Positions 26,113-35,571 of a stretch of DNA of 64,000 nucleotides are shown piece after piece. Each line of letters starts with the position of its first letter. Within the stretch, counting starts at the first letter, position 1. Made by a program: the position numbers and the translations under genes. This DNA is from an uncultured Phocaeicola sp. (lineage in GTDB: Bacteria; Bacteroidota; Bacteroidia; Bacteroidales; Bacteroidaceae), in the NCBI GenBank assembly GCA_944320845.1, contig CALUJA010000008.1, positions 62,001 through 126,000 of the forward strand, given 5' to 3'. Below the pieces are notes generated by a model. That model made no database searches and was not told where the DNA came from. It saw only the letters and a program-made list of their open reading frames with translations.

Positions 26113-28986
26113 TTACCGTCGGCACAGCTTCCGGAAGTCGCAATACTGGCACTTGTCGGGGATGTCGGTCTGCGTAAAGGGGATGTCGGGGTGGAAGATG
26201 GTTTCGAGCAGCGTGTCGAGTCGGGCTCGGAACTCCCCTTCATGACGGCTGAAGTCATCCACCGGTTCGGCAGGCTTTCTCGGCTCCTTCAGGCAGATGA
26301 CGGGCGAATAGTCGGATGCCGCCGCACGGTGGATATAGAGCAGGGCGGGAGCCACCCGGCGTGAGTCTCCCCGCTCTCTGAGCTTGCGGCAGACGATGGA
26401 TGCGTAGAGGAAGGTCTGGAACACGTAATTCGACCGCTTCCGGTCTGGCGTGAAGAGTGACAGGATGTCGGGCGGGGTGTCGGCGTCGCCTCCCGTTTTG
26501 TAGTCGACGATGCGCAGCGTCCCGTCCTTGCTGTCCATGCGGTCTATCTGTCCCCCGATGCGCGACTTGATGATGCCTTTTGGCGTGCGGATATCGATGT
26601 TCTCGCTTACAGACACCTCTGAAGCTACGAAGGTGAAGGGGGCGAGTCGCAGGTCGTTCTGCAGAAGCTGTCCGATATACCTCACGATGACTTCGCGGTT
26701 GATAAGCTGGATGCCACTGTACTCGGGCCTTTCTCCTGCCGGAAGGTTGAAGAACAGCTTGCGGAATCCGCCGTCTACGTATTCCCTCACCCGCGCTTCA
26801 TCCTTCATCAGGGCTTCGAGGTCTTCTCGGCGGATGGTCTTTCCGTGTTCGGTCAGGTCTTTATACAGATGCTCCGCCGCGTGGTGGAAGATGCTGCCGA
26901 ATTTGGCGGAGTCTATCTCGGCACTGACTTCGTCGGGGACGGTGAGGGCGGCCACATAGCGGAAGTAGAACCTCATCGGGCAGTCGAGGAAACAGTTCAG
27001 CGCCGACGGCGAGAGATATGCCTTGGGATTCGTCCTCACATCAAACCGTTCCTGCATCCTTCTCATGACCTCCTGCGTCTTTGCAACGGTAAGGGATGCC
27101 GAGGTCAGTGGCGACTGCGAAGCCTCAAGCTGCCTGCGTCTGACCGGGTATCCCCATTCTACAAGTAACTGTAGCATGAATCTCGACATTTCTCCGCGGT
27201 TGATTCCATCGGTCGATGTGTTGTAGAGTAGGGCAACCTTTTCAGCTCTTTGCAGCAGCCGGTAGAAATAATAGGCGTAGACGGCTATCTTGTGGTCGAT
27301 GGTAGTCATACCGAAGGCCTTGCGAAGGTTATAGGGGATGAATGAGGAGTCTCCTCCGGCTTTCGGCAGTTGTCCCTCATTGACAGAAAGCATAATCAGA
27401 TGTCGGAAGTCAAGGTTCCGGGTTTCCAAGACTCCCATAATCTGCATGCCGATGGCAGGTTCTCCGTGAAACGGGATGCTTGAAGAGGTCATGATTCGTG
27501 CGAGAAGTCTTTTCAGCGTGTCGGACTGCACGTTCAGGTCTCCCTCCTCTGTCAGCGTGCGGAATCGGTTTACCAGCGTATATGTCTTGAAGAGGGCTTC
27601 CCGGTATAGTTGGTCGAAAGCATTGTCGTTTGTGGCGGTCTGATTCCGGTAGATAAAGGCAACCTGTTTCAGTGTCTCGGAAAGCATGGCGCATAAATCA
27701 ATGTTTGTGGTGCAGGGCTTGAAGAGAAGTTCAAGCTCCTTGTCGGCTTGCAGCTCAGAAGGGAGTGGATAGAATCGGTTGTCACGGGTAAGCGACTTTT
27801 CCAGTATTTCTGCCGAGGCGGAAAGCAGGCGTGTATACGGATGCTTCAGTACGCTGACTGTTTCTGCAAACAGGAATCGTCCGTTGTTCGGATTATATCC
27901 GTCGGTATGCAGTGTCATTAAGGCGTTGACGAAGCTGTATGCCGGAGTTTGTGAAAGGGGAAATCCCATTGTGATATTGATGTGGTGGATGTTTTCCGGC
28001 AGTGAATGGAGCACAGGTTGCAACAAAGTCTCATTGCATAACACCACAGCGGTTTCCTTTTCCTGCTCGGTCAGGTTTTCTCTAATCCATTGAGGAAGGT
28101 AGCGCGCCTGTCCGCTTTCGGTAGGTGATTCGATGTAGGTGATTTCCTTCGGTTGGTTCAGGTTGCAGAATCGTACAGGGGGAAGTTCTGAAGGGAAGTC
28201 GCGCAGATTCCGCCGGATAAACTCTCCGGCTTCATGCGGACTTTTTTCTAAATAAAACTGGTCATAGTCCCAATAGAAGAATGCTTTTCCGGCCTGGTTG
28301 AGCAGGCTGAACAGCTTGTGCTCTACTTTATTCAATACGTTGAAGCCGACAAACACATACTTTTTATAAGGCATGTTCTCGATATCAATCGTATCAATCA
28401 CCTGGCGGTAGAGCATGCCTTCATAAGCGATTCCTTGACTGTCGAGCAGTGTCTTATATTGTGTGTAGATTTCTCCCAATACGTTCCACAGTGAGGCAAA
28501 CCGCTGCTTCAGTTCGGTTGTCCGTTCGGGAGAGAAGTTATGGAAAAACTGGCTCAAAGCCTCTTTCTGGCCGTCTTCCAGAAAGGTATAGTTGTCGGTC
28601 AGAGCATTCAGGTCTTTCAGATTGCTGAATAGTGTGTCGGTATCGACCAGATTTTTGTCTGCATCATCGAAGTCGCTGATAAGCATCTCCCCCCAAAAGT
28701 AAAAATCATCGAGCGATTCTTTGCTTCCGGTACACTTGACGAATACCTTATACAGGTCGCATACCAGCTTTATCGGGTCTCCTGTCTGTAAGTTTGAGGC
28801 ATGACGGAACAGGTCACTGATGCTGACATAGGCAGGCGACCACAGCGGGCGTTCAGACTCTTGGGCCAGATATTCATTGAAAAACAAACTTGCACGTTTG
28901 TTGGGGAAAACGACGGCTACCTTTGTAAAGTCACCGTTCAGCTTTCCATATAAGTCGTGTGCCACTTGCTTTAAGAATGTTTCCAT
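26113..28986 (-). CDS. addB: AddB-like exonuclease subunit with PD-(D/E)XK domain and Fe-S cluster
   Basis: 957 residues. The N-terminal two thirds are an inactivated helicase-like region. The C-terminal nuclease shows FHHAAEHLY and IVDYKTGG, the metal-binding and catalytic parts of the PD-(D/E)XK fold. Four cysteines fit the AddB iron-sulfur pattern: one in LNCFLDC ahead of the nuclease and the group CQYCDFRKLC at the C-terminus. With AddA it resects double-strand breaks to feed RecA. It lies 22 bases downstream of addA on the same strand, as expected for an addAB operon. Confidence 0.88.
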   Translation of the reverse strand: METFLKQVAHDLYGKLNGDFTKVAVVFPNKRASLFFNEYLAQESERPLWSPAYVSISDLFRHASNLQTGDPIKLVCDLYKVFVKCTGSKESLDDFYFWGEMLISDFDDADKNLVDTDTLFSNLKDLNALTDNYTFLEDGQKEALSQFFHNFSPERTTELKQRFASLWNVLGEIYTQYKTLLDSQGIAYEGMLYRQVIDTIDIENMPYKKYVFVGFNVLNKVEHKLFSLLNQAGKAFFYWDYDQFYLEKSPHEAGEFIRRNLRDFPSELPPVRFCNLNQPKEITYIESPTESGQARYLPQWIRENLTEQEKETAVVLCNETLLQPVLHSLPENIHHINITMGFPLSQTPAYSFVNALMTLHTDGYNPNNGRFLFAETVSVLKHPYTRLLSASAEILEKSLTRDNRFYPLPSELQADKELELLFKPCTTNIDLCAMLSETLKQVAFIYRNQTATNDNAFDQLYREALFKTYTLVNRFRTLTEEGDLNVQSDTLKRLLARIMTSSSIPFHGEPAIGMQIMGVLETRNLDFRHLIMLSVNEGQLPKAGGDSSFIPYNLRKAFGMTTIDHKIAVYAYYFYRLLQRAEKVALLYNTSTDGINRGEMSRFMLQLLVEWGYPVRRRQLEASQSPLTSASLTVAKTQEVMRRMQERFDVRTNPKAYLSPSALNCFLDCPMRFYFRYVAALTVPDEVSAEIDSAKFGSIFHHAAEHLYKDLTEHGKTIRREDLEALMKDEARVREYVDGGFRKLFFNLPAGERPEYSGIQLINREVIVRYIGQLLQNDLRLAPFTFVASEVSVSENIDIRTPKGIIKSRIGGQIDRMDSKDGTLRIVDYKTGGDADTPPDILSLFTPDRKRSNYVFQTFLYASIVCRKLRERGDSRRVAPALLYIHRAAASDYSPVICLKEPRKPAEPVDDFSRHEGEFRARLDTLLETIFHPDIPFTQTDIPDKCQYCDFRKLCRR

Positions 28987-29008
28987 AATGTGTGCGTGTA
29001 GTTAATGT

Positions 29009-32000
29009 TTAGTCTAAGGCGACTTCTTCCAGTTCATTGGCGAAGACATACCATAGATATCCTTTGATTTTTTCATATCCCATGCCGGCAAGCAGATGCA
29101 TATATTCGCGCACCTGCTCATTGTATGCCGCTTTTTTGTTGCCGAATTTGAAGTCGACCACCACCACTTCGCCGTTTTTCATCATTACGCGGTCGGGACG
29201 GCGGGTTTGGAGCATTCCGCTTTCATCTGTATAAATGATGGAGCATTCGTTGTAAAGCTGCCATTCTCCGCTGTACCAGTCTTTTACTTTGGGATGATTT
29301 AAGGCCCATGCAGCCAATCTGTGTATTTGCTCTTCTTGTTCTTCTGTTTCCAGAATGCCTTCAAACCGCAGGCGCTCGAAAGCCTGCGGCAAGTCCGTTT
29401 CCTTTTCTATCGAGGCAAAGACATTGTGCAGCAGCTGGCCTTGGCGGATATACTGTCTTTGCTTGTTTTCTTCTTCTTCTCCCCGTATGAAGTCGGCCGA
29501 ACGGTTTGATTGCTTGAATTCGATGTCGGTTTCCAAACTTTCTATTTTTAGCGGAATGGCAGAGGGGCGTGCCAGCAGACGGTTTTGTGAGTCTGTCTTT
29601 CTTTTCTCTTCAGAAAGGCAGAGCTGTCCGAATTCGTAGATTTCCTCATCGGGCGATGCATCTTCGTCGGTGAAGTCATTGTCAATCTTTTCAGTCTGCA
29701 TGTTTAGAGCTTCCATTTGTGAGAGAGAATCGTAAAGCAGGGCGGCCACTGTGTTTTTTTGCTTGGCACGGCTCCATATGAAGAGGTTCTTGCAGGCGCG
29801 GGTGAAGGCTACATAAAGCAGGTTGAGATTGTCAACCCACAGTTGGAGACGCTCCTCCTGGTAGCTGTCCCGGTAGATAGACTCTGCCATTATGCCGGAA
29901 TAATTGACTGGCACTATGTCCAGCTCGTTGAAAGGCGGGATGTCTGTTTCCTTTCCTGTCCCTGCCACAGAGCACCAGATAAGGTGACTGTTCGTTTCGT
30001 TTTCCATCTTCCAGTCGCAGAAGGGGAGCAGCACGGTGTGATACTCCAGTCCTTTCGACTTATGGATGGAGAGAATGCGTATTCCGTCTATTTCGCCCGA
30101 CGGGATGGTCTTTTCGTGCATCGTTTCATCCCAGAAGCTGATGAAGGCTGTCAGTTCAGAAGAGTTGTTTTGCATATATTCCGTAACGGCATCGAAGAAG
30201 GCACAGAGATAGGCATCCTGCTTCTCAATCCGAGACATGTCGAACAAGATGAAAAGTTTCTCCAGCAATTCATAGAGCGGCATCAGGCGCAGGCTTTCTG
30301 TTTGAAGCATGAAGCCTGCGGGAAGATAGTCTTCCGTCTTGTTGAGCAGGACGGTATTCAGCGTGATGTCTTTGTCCAAGATTTCCTGCTGGTAGGCGAC
30401 GGCCAGCCGTGCTTGGGCGATACGGTCGTCGGGTGAGGTGAGAAAGCGCAGTCCGTCTATCATCATGCATACGGCGAGAGAGGCATCCAGGCGGAATGCC
30501 TCGTCGGAAACGATGCGGTAAGGCGTATGTTTGTCGAAATAGTCGGCGATGGCGGGGATTGTCTTGTTCTTGCGCACAAGGATGGCTATGTCGTTTGTGC
30601 GTATGCCTTGGGCAATGAGTGACGATACCTCGTCGGCAAGCTGTTGCAGTGTGGTGTCGGCATAGGGCTTTTCCTTGCTGTCTGCAAGGAATGTCACCTT
30701 TATGTATCCGTGTTCCTCTGTCTTTGCCGTCTCTTGGTGCACATCACTGTACGCCTGCATCAGTTCATCGCAGTTTTTTCCGGTTTCTTCCCGATACTGC
30801 TTGTCGAGGATATGGCAGGCGGCCTTAAACAGTTTGTTGTTGAAGTGTATGATATTGGCTTCGCTTCGCCAGTTGGTGCCGAGGGTTTGCTCGTTGATGC
30901 GGAAGCTGCGGTCTTTTCCCAGTCCGGCCAGAATCTTCCAGTCGCCGTTTCTCCACCGGTAGATGCTCTGCTTGATGTCGCCGACGATAAGGCTTCCTTC
31001 CTTCTGCGACAGGCTTTCTTCGAGCAGCAGGCGGAAATTCTCCCATTGCATGCGCGAAGTGTCCTGAAATTCGTCTATCATTACGGTGTCGATGGTGGTT
31101 CCTATCTTTTCATAGACGAATGTGGCATCTCCTTCGCTTATCAGTCCGTGGAGCAAAGCGTTGGTGTCTGACAGAAGAAAGCGGTTGTGAAGCTGATTCT
31201 GCAGACGCACTTCCTCGTCGATATTGGTAAGCAGACGCAGATTGTTCAGATAGCGCAGGGACAAGTTACACGAATTGACGAGCAGATTGTTGGTCGGGCG
31301 CAGTCTTTCTGCATCGTTCAACAAGGGAATGAGGCAGGAAGAAGCGAGCGAGCGGATTAGTCCGCTATTGGAAGATGTCTTGGTAGTCCAGTTGTCTTCG
31401 CTTTCCAGACATTTCTCAACCGTGGCGTTTCTTACATCATCGGTCAGTTTCCCGTTGGCAATCTTGTTGAAGTAGCTTCCGATTCCGCGCGAGCCTCCTT
31501 TCAGGTCGGCGGGAGTCAGGCCGTTTTCTTCCAGCATCTCTACAAACTGCTGGTTGAAACCTTTCATCTCTTCCAGAGCCTCCTCGCGGATGGACTTTAA
31601 TTCCTCACGATAGGCGGGTATGAACAGGGGATTGCTCAGCTTCTTCCGCAGTCCGTTTCCTTTTTCGATATAGCTTTCGTCGAAGATGTTCCGTCCGAAA
31701 CTTTTTATCTCGCCGGATACGTTCCAGCGCCGGTCGTCGGCAATGCGCTCGTCGATATATTCAAGCAGCCATCCGAGTGCGGGAGAACGGGGAGTCAGCT
31801 TTTCAATCATGGCGTCTACCGCATCGCTCAAGACTTCTCCGTTGTTCAGTTCGATGGAAAGGTTGGCTCCAAGCTCCAGTTCCCGTGCCAGATTCCGCAT
31901 GACTGACTGGAAGAACGAGTCGATGGTCTCGATTCGGAAGCGGTTATAGTCGTGGATGATGTTGTGCAAGGCTTCTTCCGCCGCCCGGCGGATGTCGGCC

Positions 32001-32257
32001 TCGCTCATGCGCGATGCCTTCAAGATTTCTTTCAGATACCGGTCTGAGTCTCTGTCGCCGGTGGCTATGCCGTAAAGCTGGCTCAGAATGCGCTCTTTCA
32101 TCTCGGCCGTGGCCTTGTTGGTAAAGGTAACGGCTAGGATGTTGCGGTATGCGCGTGCGTTTTCAATGAGCTGCTTGATGTATTGGACGGCGAGCGTGAA
32201 TGTCTTTCCTGAGCCTGCCGAGGCTTTGTATACTAAGAGCTGAGGGTGCTGTTCCAT
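29009..32257 (-). CDS. addA: AddA-like UvrD-family helicase-nuclease
   Basis: 1082 residues from ATG 32257. That start is chosen because Walker A (ASAGSGKT, residues 12-19) then sits near the N-terminus and because the -7 box at 32279 lies inside the longer frame to 32350. Further helicase motifs are TFTNKATAEMKERI, MIDEFQDTSRMQW and ILSIHKSKGLEYH. The C-terminus carries a PD-(D/E)XK nuclease (VVVDFKFG, then YNEQVREYMHLL). It unwinds and degrades broken DNA ends together with AddB. Confidence 0.9.
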   Translation of the reverse strand: MEQHPQLLVYKASAGSGKTFTLAVQYIKQLIENARAYRNILAVTFTNKATAEMKERILSQLYGIATGDRDSDRYLKEILKASRMSEADIRRAAEEALHNIIHDYNRFRIETIDSFFQSVMRNLARELELGANLSIELNNGEVLSDAVDAMIEKLTPRSPALGWLLEYIDERIADDRRWNVSGEIKSFGRNIFDESYIEKGNGLRKKLSNPLFIPAYREELKSIREEALEEMKGFNQQFVEMLEENGLTPADLKGGSRGIGSYFNKIANGKLTDDVRNATVEKCLESEDNWTTKTSSNSGLIRSLASSCLIPLLNDAERLRPTNNLLVNSCNLSLRYLNNLRLLTNIDEEVRLQNQLHNRFLLSDTNALLHGLISEGDATFVYEKIGTTIDTVMIDEFQDTSRMQWENFRLLLEESLSQKEGSLIVGDIKQSIYRWRNGDWKILAGLGKDRSFRINEQTLGTNWRSEANIIHFNNKLFKAACHILDKQYREETGKNCDELMQAYSDVHQETAKTEEHGYIKVTFLADSKEKPYADTTLQQLADEVSSLIAQGIRTNDIAILVRKNKTIPAIADYFDKHTPYRIVSDEAFRLDASLAVCMMIDGLRFLTSPDDRIAQARLAVAYQQEILDKDITLNTVLLNKTEDYLPAGFMLQTESLRLMPLYELLEKLFILFDMSRIEKQDAYLCAFFDAVTEYMQNNSSELTAFISFWDETMHEKTIPSGEIDGIRILSIHKSKGLEYHTVLLPFCDWKMENETNSHLIWCSVAGTGKETDIPPFNELDIVPVNYSGIMAESIYRDSYQEERLQLWVDNLNLLYVAFTRACKNLFIWSRAKQKNTVAALLYDSLSQMEALNMQTEKIDNDFTDEDASPDEEIYEFGQLCLSEEKRKTDSQNRLLARPSAIPLKIESLETDIEFKQSNRSADFIRGEEEENKQRQYIRQGQLLHNVFASIEKETDLPQAFERLRFEGILETEEQEEQIHRLAAWALNHPKVKDWYSGEWQLYNECSIIYTDESGMLQTRRPDRVMMKNGEVVVVDFKFGNKKAAYNEQVREYMHLLAGMGYEKIKGYLWYVFANELEEVALD

Positions 32258-32278
32258 GTTTCCTTTTTCTTGATATTG

Positions 32279-32286
32279 CAAAGATA
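32279..32286 (-). promoter_or_regulatory. Promoter -7 box for addA-addB
   Basis: Minus-strand TATCTTTG, a perfect TAnnTTTG match 22 bases before the ATG at 32257. It fixes the addA start. Confidence 0.65.
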
Positions 32287-32313
32287 TGTTTTTCTGGCGG
32301 AAGAAATCCGGTT

Positions 32314-34020
32314 TCATACGCATGAAGCCGGGTTTTTGTCTGCATCGCATTGGCCGCCGGCCTTGTGGACTCTTGTGAAGTCGAAGTCGGCCTCGCAGGA
32401 TACCTGTATCTCTTTGCCGGTTATGGGGTGTGAAAATGTCAGTTCCGCCGCGTGGAGATACATCCGGTCTGCCTTCTTTCCGTACAGTTCATCGCCTACA
32501 ATGGGGTGGTTGAGCCCTTGCGGATGGGCGGCGTGCACGCGCAACTGATGGGTTCGTCCGGTCAGCGGGAAAAATGACACGAGCGTGTTTCCGTCTTTTA
32601 CCGCAATCTTTTCGTATCGGGTTATGGCAGATTTTCCCCGGCTGTAGTCTACCATCTGTCTCGGACGGTCCATCAGGTTGGGGCCAAGGGGGAGCGAGAC
32701 GGTTCCTCCGTGATGCTCCAGTTCTCCCCGCAGCAAGGCGGTATACCGCTTCTTTACCGCGCGTGTTTCAAACTGGGCCTGCAGCTGTCGGTATGCTTCT
32801 CTGGTCTTGGCGGCAAGGAGCAGGCCGGAGGTTGCCATATCCAGGCGGTGGACTATCATAGGCCCTGTGGCCTCGGGGTAAAGCCGGTGCAGGCGTTGGC
32901 TCACCGAATCCAGGTCGTTTTTCCCGGGAACGGAGAGCATGCCGGCGGGCTTGTTGACCACGAGCAGGTGTTCGTCTTCATACAATACCTCCAAAGGAGT
33001 GTTCCGGTGCACGTCTTCTTCCAGCGGATTCTTTTCAACATCCAGACCGATGAGCATGTGGCGCAGTATCGGCGCGCATTTACCCTGACATGACGGGTAG
33101 AAATGGCCGTGATGGCGCACTTCATCTTTTGGCGACATGCCCCACCAAAATTCTCCCATCGCAAGCGGGCGGAGCGAATGCATATAGGCATATTGCAGGA
33201 GCTTGGGCAGGGCGCATTCTCCGGCTCCGGCCGGCGGAAGTTTCTGCGGCGTGTCGCGGAACAGTTCACACAGGTCTTTCACCTCTCCGCGTGCGTTCAG
33301 CATGCGGAATTGCCCGAACAGCTTCAGCTGCAGAGCGGCCGAGCGCGTCTTGCGCTCCTGCCTGAGCCGGATTATCTGCTCTTCGTATGTGCTTACTTTA
33401 TTTGCTTCTGCAGAGACGGTTTCCTTCAAAGTCTTTTCAAGCCGTTTGTATTCCGCTTTTTGGAACTGGCTTTCGCGAATCAGCAGGGCGTTTTCCGCTT
33501 CGCTTACTCCCGCTTTCCGGCGTTCTTCACGTTCTGCCCTTGCCTTTTTCAAGTTGAGATGGGCTTCGTTGAGCCGCATCTCCGCCTGTTTTCTGCATTC
33601 GGCTTCCCCGGTTTTCAGTATCCGGTAATCGTCGCTTGCCTCCAGTTCCTTTATTTGGCGGTTGATGGCGGAAATCTGTTCTTCTTCAGCGCGGAAGAAA
33701 CCGTCGGGGCGAAGCAGGTCGTATACGGGCGGAACAAAAAAGGCATGGCGGTTGCTCCCTGCCAGATTCCCGGAAAAAGCAGCCAGATAGCCTGTGCGCC
33801 CTTCCTTGGTACGGACAATCAATACGCCGAACATCTTGCCTCGGTGCAGTTCCTCCTTCCAGTCTGTGCGTGACTCAAGATAATGCTGCACTTCGGCGGC
33901 CGCCCGCTCTGTCAGCGGATGGGGCGTATAGTGAAACGGACAGGTGAACTGTGCGGGAAGGACAGTGTCGTCCGCCTGTAAGGAAAGGTAATGGATTTTT
34001 TCTTCTTCGTCTGTCTGCAT
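32314..34020 (-). CDS. RluA-family pseudouridine synthase with long N-terminal extension
   Basis: 568 residues. The C-terminal 220 or so are a standard RluA catalytic domain with HRLDMATSGLLL (catalytic Asp), VNKPAGMLSVPG and TGRTHQLRVH. The N-terminal 340 residues hold an Arg/Glu-rich coiled coil (about residues 130-225) and a segment FYPSCQGKCAPIL with two cysteines. Long RluA forms of this kind are known in Bacteroidetes and some proteobacteria, but the role of the extension is unknown. Expected activity is conversion of U to pseudouridine in rRNA or tRNA. It follows ispE by 16 bases. Confidence 0.82.
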   Translation of the reverse strand: MQTDEEEKIHYLSLQADDTVLPAQFTCPFHYTPHPLTERAAAEVQHYLESRTDWKEELHRGKMFGVLIVRTKEGRTGYLAAFSGNLAGSNRHAFFVPPVYDLLRPDGFFRAEEEQISAINRQIKELEASDDYRILKTGEAECRKQAEMRLNEAHLNLKKARAEREERRKAGVSEAENALLIRESQFQKAEYKRLEKTLKETVSAEANKVSTYEEQIIRLRQERKTRSAALQLKLFGQFRMLNARGEVKDLCELFRDTPQKLPPAGAGECALPKLLQYAYMHSLRPLAMGEFWWGMSPKDEVRHHGHFYPSCQGKCAPILRHMLIGLDVEKNPLEEDVHRNTPLEVLYEDEHLLVVNKPAGMLSVPGKNDLDSVSQRLHRLYPEATGPMIVHRLDMATSGLLLAAKTREAYRQLQAQFETRAVKKRYTALLRGELEHHGGTVSLPLGPNLMDRPRQMVDYSRGKSAITRYEKIAVKDGNTLVSFFPLTGRTHQLRVHAAHPQGLNHPIVGDELYGKKADRMYLHAAELTFSHPITGKEIQVSCEADFDFTRVHKAGGQCDADKNPASCV

Positions 34021-34036
34021 GTCTTCATCTTGGATT

Positions 34037-34861
34037 TTATTCCAGTTCCCTTTGGCGGCAGAAATATCCTCCGAACTTTTCGTCTATATCCTCTATCGGA
34101 GTCTTGAATATGCCGAATACGGAAGAGCCGGAGCCGGTCATGGAGGCATATATGGCGCCCAAGTCATAAAGTTTGTCCTTGATGGCGGCAATTTCCGGAT
34201 GCATGGGGAATACGCTTTCCTCAAAATCATTCTTCATGTTTTCCTTCCAGGTTTCCACCGGCTGCCTGATGATATCTTTCAGCGATACGGCAGGGCGGCG
34301 GGGAATGATGTGTGCATACGCTTCCTTGGTCGATACCGAAGTGTCGGGCTTCACCAGAATGATGTGATATCCCTTTAACGTAAGGTCGATTGGCTCGAAC
34401 TCATTGCCGATTCCGGTGGCGAATACCGGCTTGTCTTGAATGAAGAAAGCGCAGTCTGCTCCTAAGCGGGCGGCATAGGCTTCCATCTGTTCCGTGCTTA
34501 GGTTCAGGCTGAATTTTTCATTCAGCAGTCTAATCATGAATGCCCCGTCGGCAGAACCGCCTCCCAATCCGGCTCCCGTAGGAATGTGTTTGAACAAATG
34601 GATGTTTACCGGCTCAAGCGGAAAGTCTTGCTTCAGCATGCGGTAAGCTTTGACCACCAGATTATCTTCAGAGTCTCCTTCTATGTTTGTTCCGCTGACG
34701 CGCAAAACAATGTCTTGCCTGCCGTCTGTCAGACGGTTGACCTCAAGCGCGTCTTGCAAGTGGATGGGATAAAAAATCGTTTCCAGGTTATGATATCCGT
34801 CCGGACGCTTTTCCACTACGTTTAGTCCAAGATTAATCTTGGCATGAGGAAATGTAATCAT
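34037..34861 (-). CDS. ispE: 4-diphosphocytidyl-2-C-methyl-D-erythritol kinase
   Basis: 274 residues, normal for IspE. It phosphorylates CDP-methylerythritol in the non-mevalonate isoprenoid pathway. The GHMP kinase glycine loop [15 protein letters not shown] is near residues 92-106, and the N-terminus [12 protein letters not shown] is diagnostic. The C-terminal [10 protein letters not shown] completes the active site. It is the first gene of a two-gene unit with the pseudouridine synthase. Confidence 0.95.
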   Translation of the reverse strand: MITFPHAKINLGLNVVEKRPDGYHNLETIFYPIHLQDALEVNRLTDGRQDIVLRVSGTNIEGDSEDNLVVKAYRMLKQDFPLEPVNIHLFKHIPTGAGLGGGSADGAFMIRLLNEKFSLNLSTEQMEAYAARLGADCAFFIQDKPVFATGIGNEFEPIDLTLKGYHIILVKPDTSVSTKEAYAHIIPRRPAVSLKDIIRQPVETWKENMKNDFEESVFPMHPEIAAIKDKLYDLGAIYASMTGSGSSVFGIFKTPIEDIDEKFGGYFCRQRELE

Positions 34862-34898
34862 AATTGTTTCTTGTAAGTTAGATTGGTTGTTCGTTTTT

Positions 34899-34906
34899 CA
34901 AAGATA
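34899..34906 (-). promoter_or_regulatory. Promoter -7 box for ispE
   Basis: Minus-strand TATCTTTG, a perfect match 37 bases before the ispE ATG. Confidence 0.65.
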
Positions 34907-34980
34907 AAGGAAAGTTTCGACAAAAACGGTTTTTCGGTTAAAAAATGTTTTCCGAAGTGGCAGGCAGGTGAAATAAAGGG

Positions 34981-34988
34981 TATTTTTA
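34981..34988 (+). promoter_or_regulatory. Possible promoter -7 box for the DUF456 gene
   Basis: TATTTTTA differs from TAnnTTTG in the last base and lies 30 bases before the ATG at 35019. Confidence 0.4.
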
Positions 34989-35018
34989 CAGAAGTGACGG
35001 ATAAAACTTAAATAGAAT

Positions 35019-35492
35019 ATGGATGTGTTTCTGATAATACTGAGTCTGATATGTCTGCTCGCAGGGCTGGGCGGATGTATACTGCCTGCCTTGCCGGGCC
35101 CTCCAGTATCATATGTAGGACTCTTGCTGCTTCATTTTACCGGTTCGGTACAGTTTTCTGCTGTGGAGCTGTTGGTCTGGCTGGGTTTGGTGGTTGTGGC
35201 TCAGGTGGTGGATTACTTTATCCCGATGTTGGGCAGTAAGTATAGCGGCGGTTCCAAATGGGGAAGCTGGGGAGCATTTTGGGGCGGAATCTTGGGGGTC
35301 TTTTTCCTTCCGTGGGGACTCGTGTTGGGGCCTTTCTTTGGAGCGGTTGCCGGAGAATTGTTGGGCGATAAAGATTTGGGCCGGGCCTTGAAGTCGGGAG
35401 TCGGTTCCTTGTTGGGCTTCCTCTTCGGTACGGTATTGAAGGTGTCTCTCTGCATTTATTTTCTGGTAGAGTTCTTTCTCGCGATTTGGTGA
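35019..35492 (+). CDS. DUF456 family membrane protein
   Basis: 157 residues, nearly all hydrophobic and rich in glycine, with four to five membrane segments. Segments such as GCILPALPGPPVSYVGLLLL and GSKWGSWGAFWGGILG fit DUF456, a widespread family without known function. It is divergent from ispE. The dnaB gene follows after 80 bases but has its own promoter. Confidence 0.8.
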   Translation: MDVFLIILSLICLLAGLGGCILPALPGPPVSYVGLLLLHFTGSVQFSAVELLVWLGLVVVAQVVDYFIPMLGSKYSGGSKWGSWGAFWGGILGVFFLPWGLVLGPFFGAVAGELLGDKDLGRALKSGVGSLLGFLFGTVLKVSLCIYFLVEFFLAIW

Positions 35493-35541
35493 CAAGTCGG
35501 AGAATGTTTGAATGTACGACAAAAATGTCACTTTTTTATAT

Positions 35542-35549
35542 TACTTTTG
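35542..35549 (+). promoter_or_regulatory. Promoter -7 box for dnaB
   Basis: TACTTTTG, a perfect match 22 bases before ATG 35572. It rules out the longer in-frame start at 35512. Confidence 0.7.
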
Positions 35550-35571
35550 CGTCCGCTTAAATGAAAACGAA

